Source: Rhododendron vialii (Eukaryota; Streptophyta; Magnoliopsida; Ericales; Ericaceae). From it: a stretch of 64,000 bases of DNA. The stretch lies in assembly GCF_030253575.1 (NCBI RefSeq), contig NC_080557.1, forward strand, positions 45,088,501 through 45,152,500. Direction: 5' to 3'. A model generated the notes under the pieces. The model saw nothing but the letters and a program-made list of their open reading frames with translations. It ran no database searches and had not been told where the DNA came from. Below are positions 22,601-34,869 of this stretch, one piece after another. The translations under genes were made by a program, and so were the position numbers. Within the stretch, counting starts at the first letter, position 1. Each line of letters opens with the position of its first letter.

Positions 22601-24374
22601 TTTGTTTATCAATTCTTTTTTCCTCCAATGTCATCAACTTGCATAAGATTGTTTTATCCTTGTTGATGCATCTCTTGTTATTATTTTTGTTGTGGAACCT
22701 AGGTTAGCATTTCCAGAAGAGAAAAATGGCAGTCTGAAGAAGATAGCCAAATTGGAAGATCCCGCTCAGTATTCTCGGCAAGGATTGGTGGTAAGAATAA
22801 TATCATTCTACATCTCTAGTTTGTGGCTTAGTGCTTACTCACCTACCCACATGTTTTGGAATTTGTAGCCTAGAAGAGCTGATCTGGACATGAACCAGCA
22901 TGTAAACAATGTTGCCTATATTGGTTGGGTTTTGGAGGTTGGTAAAGTTGAACTTCTTTGTCATCAATAAGTCGTTTTTCCCTAATACTCCCTAGCTCAA
23001 AGAGAAACGACGATCAGTGCAGACTTTGTGTAATGAAACATATAAAGGATCTTTTATTCTTTTGTACGAACTTTTATCTTCATGAAAATCACAACTCTAA
23101 AATTAAATCCTTCAGATAATTTGGTGCTCCTGAATTAGCAAAAAGGCACTGGTTCGTTGATGGCAGCCAACTCTGCTGTCCAGCTTGAACCATGCCCCTG
23201 ATTGGTGGACTTTTCCCCTTTCTCTACTACATTGAAACTGAGTTTGTGAGTTATTGTCTTCTTTCTATTTGGTTGAAGAGGAGGACTTGCTCATGTTTTG
23301 GGTATATTGCCATTTCAGCAAAGAAACGTTTCATCAGTGGAACTAAAAGAACACCAGACTAAAAGAACACCAGAAAATGACAGAAAACCGTGATAAGACT
23401 TTTTTCTTTCCCTTCCTTCAGAATGCTTCTCATACACCAGGGATGGAGTGTGTGCTCAGTGCACTTAAATAAATGTCTGCCACGAGGTATGGTTGGCTGT
23501 TGGTGATAAATAGAACCTTTCAGATACTCATCTGAACTTTTACTTACTTAGACCGTAGATGCCACCCTTGTGTTCTTGCCTTCATGCCGGTTCTGCAGAC
23601 AGTGTCGGGAGCCTTGTGCACTGGCACTTTTGACTATGGATTCCTATTCCGTCACCATTGCTTTGAAATATTGTTTCCAACTAAGTTACATGGACTCTTG
23701 AAATGTAAGAATTGCCCATTTCAGACACTTCATGTTTGCCAGCCGACTGACTTTCTGCATGACATGATCTATGGCATCTTGTAATAGTAATTTACCTCCG
23801 AAAATGCAAGAAACGTGTTAAGAGATATGAATATTTTTATGGCCCTAAGTCCTTGACATGAAGATGAAATCCAAAGACACAGCTGACACCAGCACAAGTC
23901 CACATAACATAGGTTGTCACCGGATGGTTCTCACAACAAATTTTGGGACATTGAATGACATGCAGCTCACTCAATTTATTCAGCATCTAGTTGACTAACT
24001 CTTTTTTTTGGCACTTCGGAAATTATCCAGTTGACTAACACAAACACTTTTGCATTATCTTTTGTTTACTCTGACAGAGTGTGCCTCAAGAAATCATCCA
24101 CACTCATGAACTAGAAACTATCACCTTAGATTATAGACGGGAATGCCAACATGATGATGTTGTTGACTCTCTCACGAGTCCAGAACCATTTGAGGATACA
24201 AAAGTGTCAGAGCTTAATGGAAGCAACGGATTGGCTGCAGCAGCCGCAAAAGGCAATGAAGACTACTGCCAGTTCTTGCATTTGTTGAGATTGTCTGGTG
24301 ATGGGCTTGAAATAAACAGAGGCCGAACAGAGTGGAGAAAGAAACAAACAAGATATGCTAATCATTCAGTTTGA
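19052..24374 (+). CDS. FATA: Oleoyl-ACP thioesterase FATA, copy 1 (seven exons)
   Basis: Exons: 19052-19420, 20519-20652, 20734-20847, 21698-21793, 22703-22790, 22869-22937, 24078-24374, all with GT/AG borders. The spliced product is 388 residues, normal for FATA. The enzyme hydrolyses oleoyl-ACP in the plastid stroma and releases oleate for export. Residues 1 to about 60 are a Ser/Ala/Arg-rich plastid transit peptide. The mature part begins near RLRQGSLTEDGLSYKEKF. Hotdog-fold signatures follow: TTTTMRKLHLIW, RRDWILKDYAT and SKWVMMNQDTRRLEKV. Catalytic Asp274, Asn276 and His278 lie in LDMNQHVNN, and Glu312-Cys313 in LDYRREC; this spacing matches that recalled for plant Fat enzymes. It keeps canonical residues (LEDPAQ, SKWV, EEYLVF) that copies 2-4 have changed, so it is probably the ancestral-type gene. 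A FATB identity is disfavoured by the exon-7 and LEDPAQ signatures. Confidence 0.95.
19620..19660. repeat. (CT)n microsatellite in FATA copy 1 intron 1
   Basis: About twenty uninterrupted CT units. Confidence 0.95.
19850..19935 (-). mobile_element. TRIM/LTR fragment in FATA copy 1 intron 1
   Basis: The segment AAAGCATCCAACTCATAACC, followed by CCAATTGGTTATGAGTGG and CCAATGTGAGACAA, resembles the minus-strand TRIM remnant at 60150-60235. No complete element was found. Confidence 0.4.
19991..20053 (+). pseudogene. Exon-2-like decoy in FATA copy 1 intron 1
   Basis: A TGTAG acceptor followed by GAGGTTGGA repeats the real exon 2 start (20519). The frame is open for 20 codons, then reaches an in-frame TAG at 20051. 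The start resembles exon 2; the rest has diverged. The same decoy exists in the other three copies. Confidence 0.7.
20088..20481. mobile_element. hAT-like MITE in FATA copy 1 intron 1
   Basis: The ends CAGGGCCA (left) and GGCCAGCCCTG (right) are inverted and fit the CAGGG-type hAT terminus. It is absent from the equivalent site of copies 2-4. No 8-base duplication was confirmed. Confidence 0.5.
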
Positions 24375-25950
24375 TCTTACTCCGTCTTTCTTCCATATAT
24401 TCCTAGTTCTTTTTTTCTGTTGTGTTCTATTTTTTGGTTTCTTTCTGCTTTCCTTTCTTTTCCTTTAAATGTTGTTGTATTTTCATTTTTTGTATCTTTT
24501 ACCCCTCATTTGGGGTGTTTTATCTTCCAAGCGACTTGCTCCAGAAAGAAACCAGATAATTATTTGAGTCTTTTTGTGCTTGCGTGTAGACTAATAAACA
24601 ACTTGAAATCAAAGATTGGTTGAAATTATGCTTCCGGATACCTCGTAAGTACGCGCACGTCTGAAACTTTATTTTGTGAGCTTTTGGGTCATTGTTTTTT
24701 TTACTGATATTTGAAAGTCCTGATTGTAATGTTTGGCCTCCATTGTTTAAATGCCATGCCTCTGATTTTCCTTTCTTTTCTTGTGAATTCCAGATTTTCT
24801 GAATTAGAATTTACTTGAGAGAATGAGCTGTTTAATTTGGTTTCTTACAGGCTGACTGGGCACTGTGTTGTTCTAGTGTGTTTTTTTTTTTATGGGAAAG
24901 GCAAGAAATGCTTGTTGTTCGGTATGGTTAGTGAGGCTTGACCCTATTCTTGTGCATGATATTTATTACCGGTAAAAGTTAAAAAAACACATCGCAACAG
25001 TTGATTGATGAGATCGACAGTCCGTGTGTCGCACTACATGGACTGTATCATTTAAATCTGAACTGTTCGAAGCCAAAACAGACGGTCGAGATCGCGCGGA
25101 GCCGTAAATAACTTTCTCCCGTCTTTGTAATTCTCTGTTCTGAATCATTATTTCCTCTAATTAGTAAATCATTGCAAAATCAATTACGTTATGTTCGATC
25201 GTACTATAAGACAACGTGGCTCAGAATTTGGAGCCCTACTGGCTACTTGTGATAATAACCGTCTACTACTGTCGTAAAACAACACCTTTGTTTCTTGGGT
25301 TTTTTTTTTTTTTTTTTTTAAGTCACATGTCTGGGTCAATTTACACGGATTCGGGGGTGCTATAGTACCCCCTGTGTAGTACATGTATAGGGCGGCACAC
25401 AGCCGTCAATCTTATCAATCAACGGTTCAGATCAAAAATCAATTATGACCGGTAAATCGGTCATAATTAAAAATCATATCTCAACCATTCATTATCAAGA
25501 TCGATGGCCCGTGTGCGCCCTACGGGGTGCCTTGCAGGACCTTACATTACAAGATTTCCCAATCCAATTTACACATACTTCGGTAAATTTTGAAACTTAA
25601 TTCCACCGCCAACATGCGAGAAGTTCCAATTAAAACCTGAACTATGACCCGAAAGCAAAAGAGTTGATAGTGCATAAACTTCTAAAGTAGACATAACTAT
25701 CTTCAGTCGATTGATTAAGGTCCTATTTTTAAAAAATATATATTTTTAAAAAATATTTTTTAAGTACTTATTTTTTGTTTTACAAGTTTACAATACATTA
25801 CTTTTAATTTAAAAAATAAATACTTAAAAATAAATATTTTTTTTCCTTAGTGGAATCCAAAATCATGATTCGAGACGGTTCAGAAAAACGGCCAATTCAA
25901 TTCGATTCTCGGTCGATTTGACGATTTGAGCCAACCAGGGAGCTGGGAGA
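24375..25950. other. Spacer between FATA copies 1 and 2
   Basis: Begins with the 3' untranslated region of copy 1, which is homologous to those of the other copies. The stretch 25010-25560 holds decayed MITE sequence with GATCGAC and ATGACCGGTAA motifs in inverted arrangement. The dispersed repeat (AATTTACACATAC... AGAAGTTCCAATTAAAACC) lies at about 25545-25720, followed by an AT-only palindromic stretch to about 25850. No gene. Confidence 0.55.
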
Positions 25951-25954
25951 ACAC

Positions 25955-25964
25955 GACACGTGTC
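25955..25964 (+). promoter_or_regulatory. G-box/ABRE palindrome in the FATA copy 2 promoter
   Basis: GACACGTGTC, a perfect palindrome with a CACGTG core, lies about 205 bases before the ATG. The surrounding CCAACCAGGGAG...TTCGGCAAGAATG block is shared with the copy 3 promoter. G-boxes are bound by bZIP and bHLH factors; activity here is inferred. Confidence 0.6.
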
Positions 25965-26051
25965 TCTGAAGTTCGGCAAGAATGTTATGGCAGTCCAAAA
26001 TGATGGGCCAGCGGCATGCACCTTGTTCCCATCGACAACAATGTCGTCTCC

Positions 26052-26168
26052 GTCTCTCTCTCTCTCTCTCTCTCATCTAAGAAAGAAGATAGTAGCTAGA
26101 CAATAGACAGATACTACGTACAAGTACAACCAAAGAGAGAGAGAGAGACGTGGTTTTAGAGAGAGAAG
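26052..26168 (+). promoter_or_regulatory. FATA copy 2 leader with complementary CT and GA tracts
   Basis: A (CT)n tract at 26052-26074 and a (GA)n tract at 26134-26148, plus GAGAGA right before the ATG, could pair in the transcript. The same arrangement occurs in copies 1 and 4. Confidence 0.5.
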
Positions 26169-29100
26169 ATGTTGAAGCTGCCATCTTCGTCGATGTCCTT
26201 ATCGTCGTCGTCGTCGACATCATCATGCAATGCTGCGTTAATAAGGAAGCAGTGCCGATCATTCGGCGCTTCTTCTGATTCTTCTTCGAGGCTTAAGGTC
26301 TCGATACGCCGACGGAACGAGGCCGTTTCGTGCGAGGCGGCTGATTCTTCTGCTTCTTCGTCGGCTCCGCTCGTAGCCGAGACGAAGGAGAAGGACGCTG
26401 GCGGCCGCGTAGGGAAGAGTGCGGCTGATCGGCTTCGGCAGGGGAGTTTGACGGAGGACGGACTTTCTTACAAGGAGAAGTTCATAGTGAGGTGTTATGA
26501 GGTTGGGGTTAACAAGACTGCCACTGTTGAAACCATTGCTAATCTCTTGCAGGTCTCTCTCTCTCTCTCTAGATAGTTATGAATATCGCAACTGAACAGA
26601 TGGTGTACCGTACCCGTTTGCTAGTGGAGTAGTTGATTAGAATTCTTCCAATTTCCCTTTGACTTGTGGCAATCCATTGGTCCAATCGCCTTTGTCCCAT
26701 AGGTCATAGCTAACTCTGTTAGGTTTGTGAGTAATTATTGGTGCTTTAAATTTCAACTACAGTAGCATTTTTTTTTTTGGCAATTCGTGGATTGAATATC
26801 TGTTTGGATACAACACCCTAACTGAATTTGTACTACTGTCATATTGCATGAAAAATTATTCGGTGGAGAACTGTGACAGTGCCCAAGACATGCATCTCCA
26901 TTGCCATACATTTATGTGAGGCCCAAGGCTACAAGTATGTAGGTTTCACATAGATGTGCGGTAGGAGACACACGGTGCCCAAGGACAAGGAATAATCTCT
27001 CCATATTGCATAGCGTGCTCTAAACGGCTATCGGGCTAGTGAACCAATATAGGAATGACTTGTGACGAATTCCTATATTTGTTCGGATTTCTTCTTCTGT
27101 GGCGTTCTCGTCAATTTTGTTTAATGTAGGAGGTTGGATGTAGCCATGCTCAGAGTGTGGACATGGCTGAATTAGTGATTCCAAATTAGGAATGAAAGAA
27201 ATAGCGTAAAAAATTATTACACTCTTTTTTGTATTTCATTTTTATTGTAAGTCTATCCTTGCCAATTCTGTAATGTAGGAGGTTGCATGTAACCACGTTC
27301 AGAGTTTGGGATTTTCAACGGATGGATTCGGAACAACTACTACCATGAGAAAATTGCATCTCATATGGGCGACTGCTCGCATGCACATCGAAATTTATAA
27401 ATACCCAGCTTGGTGAGAACTTTTGCTCCCTCATTTGTGAGTTTTGGTCACGTAATGATAGTTTCATTTAACCTCCGTAATACTTGGGACAGGAGTGATG
27501 TGGTTGAAGTAGAAACCTGGTACGAAAGCGAAGGTCCGATTTGGACTAGACGTGATTGGATTCTCAAGGACCATGCCACACGTGAAGTCATTGGTAGAGC
27601 TACGAGGTGCATTTTCAGTTTCTTAATCCTTACTATGAAGCTCGAAACTTATCCCTTCCCCTACCAGCTACCAAACAAGCCTTGTGCAGTTGTGCCCCAA
27701 TCAATTGAGGCCCACTAGATGCATTGAGGCTATTATCAAACATTGTTGAGTGCACGTATCCACTGAATGTTTCTGATCCTTTAATCCATTGGACGCTATA
27801 GACCTCGTTACTTATGTGTTTCGGTCATCATGTTGCCAATTAAAGTGAACAACTTTTTGCTGTCATATGATGATATCACCTAGTTGCGCACTTGCAAGTG
27901 CGATGTGCAGTTTCATTACCATTTAGACATTTACCTTCAACCCAATGCATTGTCCAAGTTTTGGAGAAGTAGTATTCATGAAAATTCTTTCTTTTGTGGA
28001 AACTTATAGAACTGCAATGTAGGGCTCTGTAAATGTGTTTTGCCTAGATTCTCATCCAGTATCTTGAAACTCCTTACCTCAACAAGACAACAATAGCTTT
28101 CCTCATTACCATCAAATGAAGATCGGTTTAAATAGCCAACCTTATAATTCTCGTGACCATAAATGTAATTATGGTTGGGCTGTTCGAGAAACTGTACCGT
28201 AGGTACTTAAAGATCTCAAATTTCAAGATTTCCCTCCACAGGATGTTGATCATAGATTTGCTTCCTTCATTTATATAGCAGTCCAAATTTCCTACACATT
28301 TTTATGTTATTTAATTTGAAATTCAACAATATCTAATTTTTACGCAGCAAGTTTGTGATGATGAACCAACATACTAGACGACTTGAAAAAGTCAGTGATG
28401 ATGTCCGAAAGGAATACTTGGGTTTCTGTCCAAGAGAACCAAGGTACAAAAAGTTTTCAAACTATGATATGACTTACTCCACTACCATATGTTTGCTAGC
28501 TTAAGCAGAATTCCTATGTTTAGATTCATTCTGCAACCAGACCAGGTTTTACTGCTTCCTTCAGCCTCTCTGCCATATTTTTCTTCCACCTTTCAAGCCC
28601 TTTCTGTTATCAACTGATGAAGCATGAAATTGAATGTGTTAGCAACTTAGAGTATCATGAAACAAAATAGGCGTTTATGCAGTTCTTGGTTGCCAAGTGA
28701 GTTTGCTCCTTTTCTGCGGTGATATTTTCATGCCTAGTAAATTTTCTTGCTTGCTTGACAAATGTTATGTTTCATCCAATGGAGGTTGACATCTGAGATA
28801 AGTACCTTTTGCCCCATTATTGGACCGGGTGACAATTAATGTCAAAACTTACCGCCAGGGGATTTTTCTACCTTAGGAATAGTACAGGTCAGACCGCTGT
28901 CCGACCCACCACTTGCTACCAGCCTTAAATGGAAGGAGCTTTTCCCGCGGAGAAGCCCTTGACCCACAGCAGAGAGAGAAGGTTGGATATATCCAAGTAT
29001 TCTGTCTCATATTCCCAAGTATTTTGTTGGTCAAAACCGAGGATTCTCTTTTAAATCTAAAGTAAACAAATAAAGCCTAACGTACGAAGTATCAATTAAA

Positions 29101-30914
29101 TTCCTTAAAATCAAGCACACTAAATCGGGTGAATCCATATACCAAATATTGTTGTCAGCTATAAGGTTTGTTTTTCAATTATTAGCATAGTCCTCTCAAG
29201 TCTTGATCTATGGCAATATAGAGAAATTATTTTTAATCAATGCTTTTGTCCTCCAATGTCTTCAACATCCATAAGATGGTTTGTCCTTATTGGTGCACAT
29301 TCTTTTTGTTATGGAACTTAGGTTAGCATTCCCAGAAGAGAAAAATGGCAGTCTGAAGAAGATAGCAAAACTGGAAGATGCCGCTCAGTATTCTAGGCAA
29401 GGATTGGTGGTAAGATCATTCTATTTCTCTAGGTTGTGGCCTACTGCTTCCTCACCTACCCACATGCTTTGGAATTTGCAGCCTAGAAGAGCTGATCTGG
29501 ACATGAACCAGCATGTAAACAATGTTGCCTATATCGGATGGTTTTTGGAGGTTGGTAAAGTTGAACTTCTTTATTTTCATACTAAGATTTAGCAAAAGGC
29601 ACGGTCTATTTTTATCAGCCGACTCTGCTGTCCAGCTTGAATTTCCTCTATTTAGTATGAAGAACCATGCCCCTGATTGGTGGACCTTTCCCTTTTCTCT
29701 TTTAGTTTGAAAGTGAGGTTGTGAGTATATGTCTTCAGAAGAATATATGGGTGAAGGGTGAGGAGTTTCTTATGTTTTGGTTGTCTTGTCATTTCTCATT
29801 GGAATACCCAGCAAAGAACTGTTATCGTCAGTGAAACTAAAAGAAAACCAGAGAAAATGACAGACAAACCACGATTAAGACTTTCTTTCTTTCATCAGAA
29901 TGCTTCCAATACTAGGCATGGAGTCCATGTCTTTTAAAGAAATGAGAGTCCGCCATGAGGTTTTATCAGGCTTTTGATCCTGTATAAAACCTATCAGATA
30001 CTCATCGAACACATGGGTGCCTTCATGCCTGTTCCCATGTGTTCTTACCTCCATGCATGTTCTAATGTCTGCTGACAGTGGCGGTAGCCTTGTGCGCTGG
30101 CCCTTCTGGATTCCTATTTCGTCGGCATTGCTTAAGATCTCGTTTCCGCCTAAGTTACAGAAGCTCTTGAGAATGTAAGAATTACCCATGTCCGACGCCT
30201 GAACTGTGGCAAGGGTGACCAGTATGTGTCTGGGCTTTTCATGCTTACCTGCAGACTCACTTTATGCATGGAATGATGTACGGCACCTTGATTTTTCTTG
30301 TTTACCTGCAGACTCGCTTTATGCCTGAAATTATTTACCGACAGCGTGTAAAAACAATGTACCTCAGAGGCTTAGAAACAACAAGAAACATGTTAAGATA
30401 TAGTTTTTTAGTGTCCCAAAGTACTTGAACTGAAAATTAGTGGAAATCCAATGACAAGAACTTGCAGTTGACACCTGCACAAGACTATGTAACATAGGTT
30501 TCACCAAATGGCTCTCAGAACAAATTTTGGAACATTCAATGACATGCAGCTCACTTTCTTTATTTAGCATCTAGTTGAATAACAGCAACACTTTGGCATT
30601 TTTTGTATACATGACAGAGTATGCCTCAAGAAATCATCGACAATCATGAACTAGAAACTATAACTCTAGATTACAGACGGGAATGCCAACAACATGACGT
30701 CGTTGATTCTCACACGAGTCCAGAACCAGTTGAGGATACAAAAGTTTCAGAGCTTAATGAAAGCAATGGAACGGCTGCAGCAGCTGCAGAAGGCAAAGAA
30801 GACTACTGCCAGTTCTTACATTTGTTGAGATTGTCCGGTGATGGGCTTGAAATAAACAGAGGCCGTACAGAGTGGAGAAAGAAACCAACAAGACATGCTA
30901 ATCATTCAGTTTGA
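26169..30914 (+). CDS. FATA: Oleoyl-ACP thioesterase FATA, copy 2 (seven exons)
   Basis: Exons: 26169-26552, 27279-27412, 27493-27606, 28348-28443, 29322-29409, 29482-29550, 30618-30914. The spliced product is 393 residues with no frameshift or stop. The N-terminal 65 residues are a Ser-rich transit peptide, longer than in copy 1. Catalytic Asp279, Asn281, His283 and Glu317-Cys318 are all present at canonical spacing. Changes relative to copy 1 include EVGCNHAQSV to EVACNHVQSL, SKWVMMNQD to SKFVMMNQH, EEYLVF to KEYLGF, LEDPAQ to LEDAAQ and YIGWVLE to YIGWFLE. Several fall near the substrate-side sheet and could tune specificity; that is inference. The donor of intron 1 (GTCTCT) is weaker than in copy 1. 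Introns 2-6 and the 3' flank are nearly identical to copy 3. Expected role as copy 1: plastid stromal release of oleate. Confidence 0.93.
26850..27002. mobile_element. Mutator-like MITE in FATA copy 2 intron 1 (shared with copies 3 and 4)
   Basis: Terminal inverted repeats GAAAAATTATTC / GAATAATCTCTCC are flanked by the 9-base duplication ATATTGCAT at 26841-26849 and 27003-27011. Copy 1 has a single unfilled site at the matching place. The same insertion is at 39821-39957 and 51200-51352. Confidence 0.75.
27130..27189 (+). pseudogene. Exon-2-like decoy in FATA copy 2 intron 1
   Basis: A TGTAG acceptor, then GAGGTTGGATGT, CATGCTCAGAGTGTG and an in-frame TAG at 27187. The first 33 bases parallel real exon 2 (27279). 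Confidence 0.75.
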
Positions 30915-32097
30915 TCTTACTCTTGCTTTCTTCTCACGCCTTCATGTTTTACTCCTAGTTCTTTATTCCTGTTGTGTCCTCTTTTCTTTTGGGTTCTTTT
31001 ACCCCTCATTTGGGGTTTGTTATCTCCCATTTGCTCCAGATAGAAAGCAGATAATTATTTGAGTCTTTTCGTGCTGGCATGTAGACTTATAAACACCTTG
31101 AAATCAAAGATTGGTTGAAATTATGCTTCTGGATACTGCGTATGTCTAAAATTTTATTTTGTGAGCTTTTGGTTCTTGGTTTTTACTGATATTTGAGAGT
31201 CCTGATTGTAATGTTTGGCCTCCATAGTTTAAATGTCATGCCTCGCTTTTGCTCTCTTTTCTTCTGAATTCCAATTCCAGATTGGCTGAATTAGAAATTA
31301 CTTGATGGTTGCATATTATAGTGGGCCGAAATAACCAAAGGTTCGGAGAGCTCAAAAGGGCACAAGCTGGAACCCACTGTCCAGTTGTCTCAGTTCGTCT
31401 GGAAGTCAAGGCATGCCTCAGGAAGACCCTCCGCTAGTTTGTCGAACGTTAGCCAAACCTCAGCTACCCTGCCGAACGTTTCCTCTGTTTCACATGCATG
31501 TCACTCAGTAAGCCTGTCTGTCATTCGGGAAATGTGACAGCGCTCGATGAAGTATAATCGTTCGGCGCGACCTTGCTTCGTTTGGAGAGGTTGGTTGTCG
31601 TTCGGTTAGTCGGTTACCGATCGGGGACGTATCTTCTCGGAGACGGTACTCGACCGTGGTTGTTGTGAAACATTTTGGAAGCTTCCGTTGATAGGCGAGG
31701 TCACCACTCTGACATTGATGTGTACAGTCTGCAAGCATGGGCAGGCGGCGTTCATTCATTTAATGACTCTGACATGTGACGCCATCCGAGCGTCACTACA
31801 CGCGTGGGAGACACTGCCGATTTGGGCAACACTCCAAGCCTTGCCTATAATTATGAAACCACCCCTTTAACTGCAAGGGTCTGAAAAATCACTATTACGC
31901 TCCTCTCTCTCACCATACTTTCTGACTATACTTCTCTCTATCTTCTTCCTCCTCTACTTACTAACTTGTTCGTCGGAGCTTCTTTCCAGAGGAACATCTC
32001 CTCCGGTTTGCAGGTACACCCCGCCACCGCTTCATCCTTCTACGGTTCAACAACAGGAAGAGAAAGGTTCAAGAGGGTTCAAGGATGTTTCAGCCCC
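30915..32097. other. FATA copy 2 3' flank with an inserted LTR-like segment
   Basis: The 3' untranslated region and flank run to about 31308 and match copy 3. From about 31309 to 32097 a GC-richer segment interrupts the homology, which resumes at 32098 (ATATCCTTGCAGCTCAC). It carries a TATAATTATGAAACC stretch at about 31846, a pyrimidine-rich zone, then TTGTTCGTCGGAGC and CCTCCGGTTTGCAGG motifs, as in LTRs of plant Gypsy (Tat/Ogre-type) elements. Borders and target duplication could not be fixed. Confidence 0.5.
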
Positions 32098-32639
32098 CAC
32101 GGATATCCTTGCAGCTCACGATTCGGTTTACATATCATGCAAGAACGATACATGGAATTGGTTGAAGAATGGTAATTACATTGGGTGCTTTTATTATTTT
32201 TTGATTAATTATCATTGATTTTGAGGTGGGTCTTTTGAGTCGGCACCTGTTCAGAATTAACAGTTGTATCCCTTCCTTTCATGCTTGTTCGCAATTGACG
32301 GACGCGTTCTTTTTGAACAGTCTCCAGTTCCTCTACACGTGCATATCTCTTGTCCCCCTTTCATATGGAGATTGAATTTTCCTATCGAAGTTTTCTTTGA
32401 TTTTTGTTGCATTCATGTCCATTCGTATGAGAGAGTACAAACATAACATGGTTCGACAGACCCTCCAATCATAGTGCTGCTTTGAGGGATTCCAATCACG
32501 TAATGCTAGAAAAATAGGCGTTCAATGCAAACCGTGAACACCATAGCGAGGTCAAAATCTATCTTAAGTACAAAGTGCTACACTCGTCAAAACATTTTCC
32601 AACAAAGACTCCTTCTTTGATTTGTTTTTTTAATTATTA

Positions 32640-32870
32640 TTTATAACTCAGGTGTCCAGATCAGCTTACGTACCCCTCGATCAATTCTGAAGTTCAAACC
32701 CCACTGCCTACATGCGAAGAGCCCAATTAAAATCGAAACTATGAACCGGCTCCGAAGAAGTTAATAGTAGCAATTTCGAACCTGAACACATTTATTTTTT
32801 AGCCTAGACAGCTTTTACTAACGTACACATAACTGTCTTTGGTTTATTAAGTAGTACATAACTGTCTGTA
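32640..32870. repeat. Dispersed repeat upstream of FATA promoters
   Basis: The segment containing AGCTTACGTACCCCTC, CCCACTGCCTACATGCGAAG and CCCAATTAAAA recurs at 45955-46165 and, more diverged, at about 25545-25720, 33068-33195 and 36060-36150. Coding capacity is absent. Confidence 0.6.
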
Positions 32871-32921
32871 TTAAAAATCACTTTGATTCAAGAATGGCCA
32901 CTTGAGTTCCATTTGACAACC

Positions 32922-33020
32922 TTACCAACCAGGGAGTTGGGAAAACATGACTCCTCCTCCCTCTGTAATTCGGCAAGAATTGCCATCGCAGTCGAACTGA
33001 AATTCGGCAAGAGCAGAACC
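32922..33020 (+). pseudogene. Orphan FATA promoter fragment
   Basis: ACCAACCAGGGAGTTGGGAA followed by GTAATTCGGCAAGAATTGCC matches the promoters of the FATA copies, especially copy 4 (46730-46785), but no gene follows. The G-box of copies 2 and 3 is replaced here by ACATGACTCC. The next FATA ATG, at 35269, has its own promoter at about 35058. Confidence 0.65.
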
Positions 33021-33869
33021 ATGCCCCCAAATCACCTTCCTTGTTTCTTGGTTTTTTTTTTTGTTTGGGTCAGTTTACACATACCTCAATTAATTCTGGG
33101 CTCAATCCCGCCATCAATATTGGGAAGCTCGATTAAAGCCAAAAGAGCGCAAAAGAGTTTATATTGCGTAAACAACTATCTTCGGTTTATATATACTTAT
33201 AACCTGTTTGGCTGAGCACTTTTTCTTTTAGCACTTTTTGTTCTTATTAATTTTTTTTTTGCGTTTGTTAGTTTTGCGCCAAACCTTTTTTTTGAGACGA
33301 ATCGGAAAAATGAAACTTTTTTACTTTAACCCAAATATTTTGAGAAATAAGTAACCCCTTTTTAGCAAAAACAAAAAAAGAAGTAAAAAAAAGGACAAAA
33401 ACGAAAAGGAAAAAAAAAAGTTCTGAAAGTTGTAGTGGAACGTGTTACACGATTTTGGATAGAACTCAACTCCAAAAGTTAGCTATTGAAGTAAGGGTGC
33501 TCTCACGCTTATATTTTCTTCTTATTACTTTGGTAGTGGGACTTCACTTCACATAATGGTGTCTTATAAAAAAAAATTATCATATATCACGATTCGATTT
33601 GATTCACAGTATTTAAGGATGAGATCTCTTTAAGGATTCACAAGAAAACGACCAGGATAAAAATCAGAAACACCCCCTCATCTATCACTCTTTATCACTC
33701 ACATACACCTTTTTATCTATTAAACTCATCACTTACACCCCCTCGTTTATGTTACGGTATCACTTAACCCCCTCACTCGTAATTTCCGTGAAACATTTGG
33801 ATGGGGTAAGAGGAAACATGAAAAACATGTCAAATATACCCTCCATTTTGAATAATCCCTTCACAGTAG

Positions 33870-33905
<36 letters not shown>

Positions 33906-34869
33906 GAGGAGGAGGAGGAGGACCACTGGCAACCAACTCTTCGCAAAAATTGCGACACCACTGGTCCACTATCACCGATTAATTTCGTATTTTCTTTGGA
34001 GCTATTGATACCCATTTCATCAAATCAAACACATCTAGAAGGGAATCGAAACACAAAAAACTAAGTTGGGAACCATATATTATCAAATTGAACATAAAAG
34101 ACTGAAATGGATCCAAAGATCAATAATAAAGTAGAAAAACAATCTTGTATTTGGGAACAATTTCGGATCCGTTTGGAACCTATGGAAAGAAAAAGAAAAA
34201 AGAAGAAAAATAAGAGCTATTCACTAAACTTGAAATTTTTATTTTCTTCTTTCTTCTTCTTCCAATCAAACAACAAAAGGGAAATTTTTTTTAATTTTTC
34301 TTTCTTTTCCCTGAGTTCCAAAAAGAGCCTTCGACTCCAAAGAATAATAATAGAGCAGACAAAAAAAGCCCACTTAATGCAGGAGACTCTAAGAATGGCA
34401 ACGAGACGGTTTTTTGCGTATCCCGACTTGACTCGAAAATTATTACCCGATCCCGGCTCGGTATTTTTTGGGTACCCCGTTCCCGTCCTGATCAGGGAAA
34501 GGGTTTACCCGCCCCGTTCAGCTCCATAAAAAATTTAAAAAATTCTAATCTAAAAGCAAATTACGAGTAAAAGAAAATAAGTATAAATAAAGTGTTAGCT
34601 TAGTATGAAGGTAAGAATATAAAGGCTTTTTAGTATAATAATAATACGATTAGGGTAAAAATTTAAAATTTGAAGTATTATTGATAATTAGATTAGGATA
34701 AAAGTATAATTTTATAAATAAATATATTTCGAGGCGGGATACTATCACCCCGAACCCGGCCGGATTTCAGTATTTTTACCCCGACCCGATGCCGGAGAAG
34801 GTGGTGGAAAACCCGCTCTGAACCGAACGGGGCAAGGCAGGTTCTGGGTGGGGTAGGGCGGATCCGAGT
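33021..34869. other. Spacer before FATA copy 3, repeat-rich
   Basis: Contains another copy of the dispersed repeat (33068-33195), AT-rich palindromic filler (about 33200-33420), a TRIM-type LTR fragment (33450-33545), (GA)n plus (AGG)n microsatellites at 33871-33922, and a GC-rich element with imperfect inverted ends (about 34390-34870, built of CCCG-containing motifs). No gene. Confidence 0.5.
33450..33545 (+). mobile_element. TRIM-type LTR fragment
   Basis: The string AACTCAACTCCAAAAGTTAGCTATTGAAG-like sequence, CTCACGCTTAT and GTGGGACTTCACTTCAC is repeated at 61627-61735. These motifs resemble LTRs of small plant retrotransposons (TRIMs). No primer site or second LTR is close by. Confidence 0.5.

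Noticed and set aside
31309..32097. Complete solo LTR downstream of FATA copy 2
   Set aside because: LTR-like motifs are present, but I could not find matching termini with a target duplication, so only an LTR-like segment is reported.
34107..34529. Plus-strand open frame of 140 codons
   Set aside because: Lysine/phenylalanine low complexity from A- and T-runs, ending inside a GC-rich repeat element.
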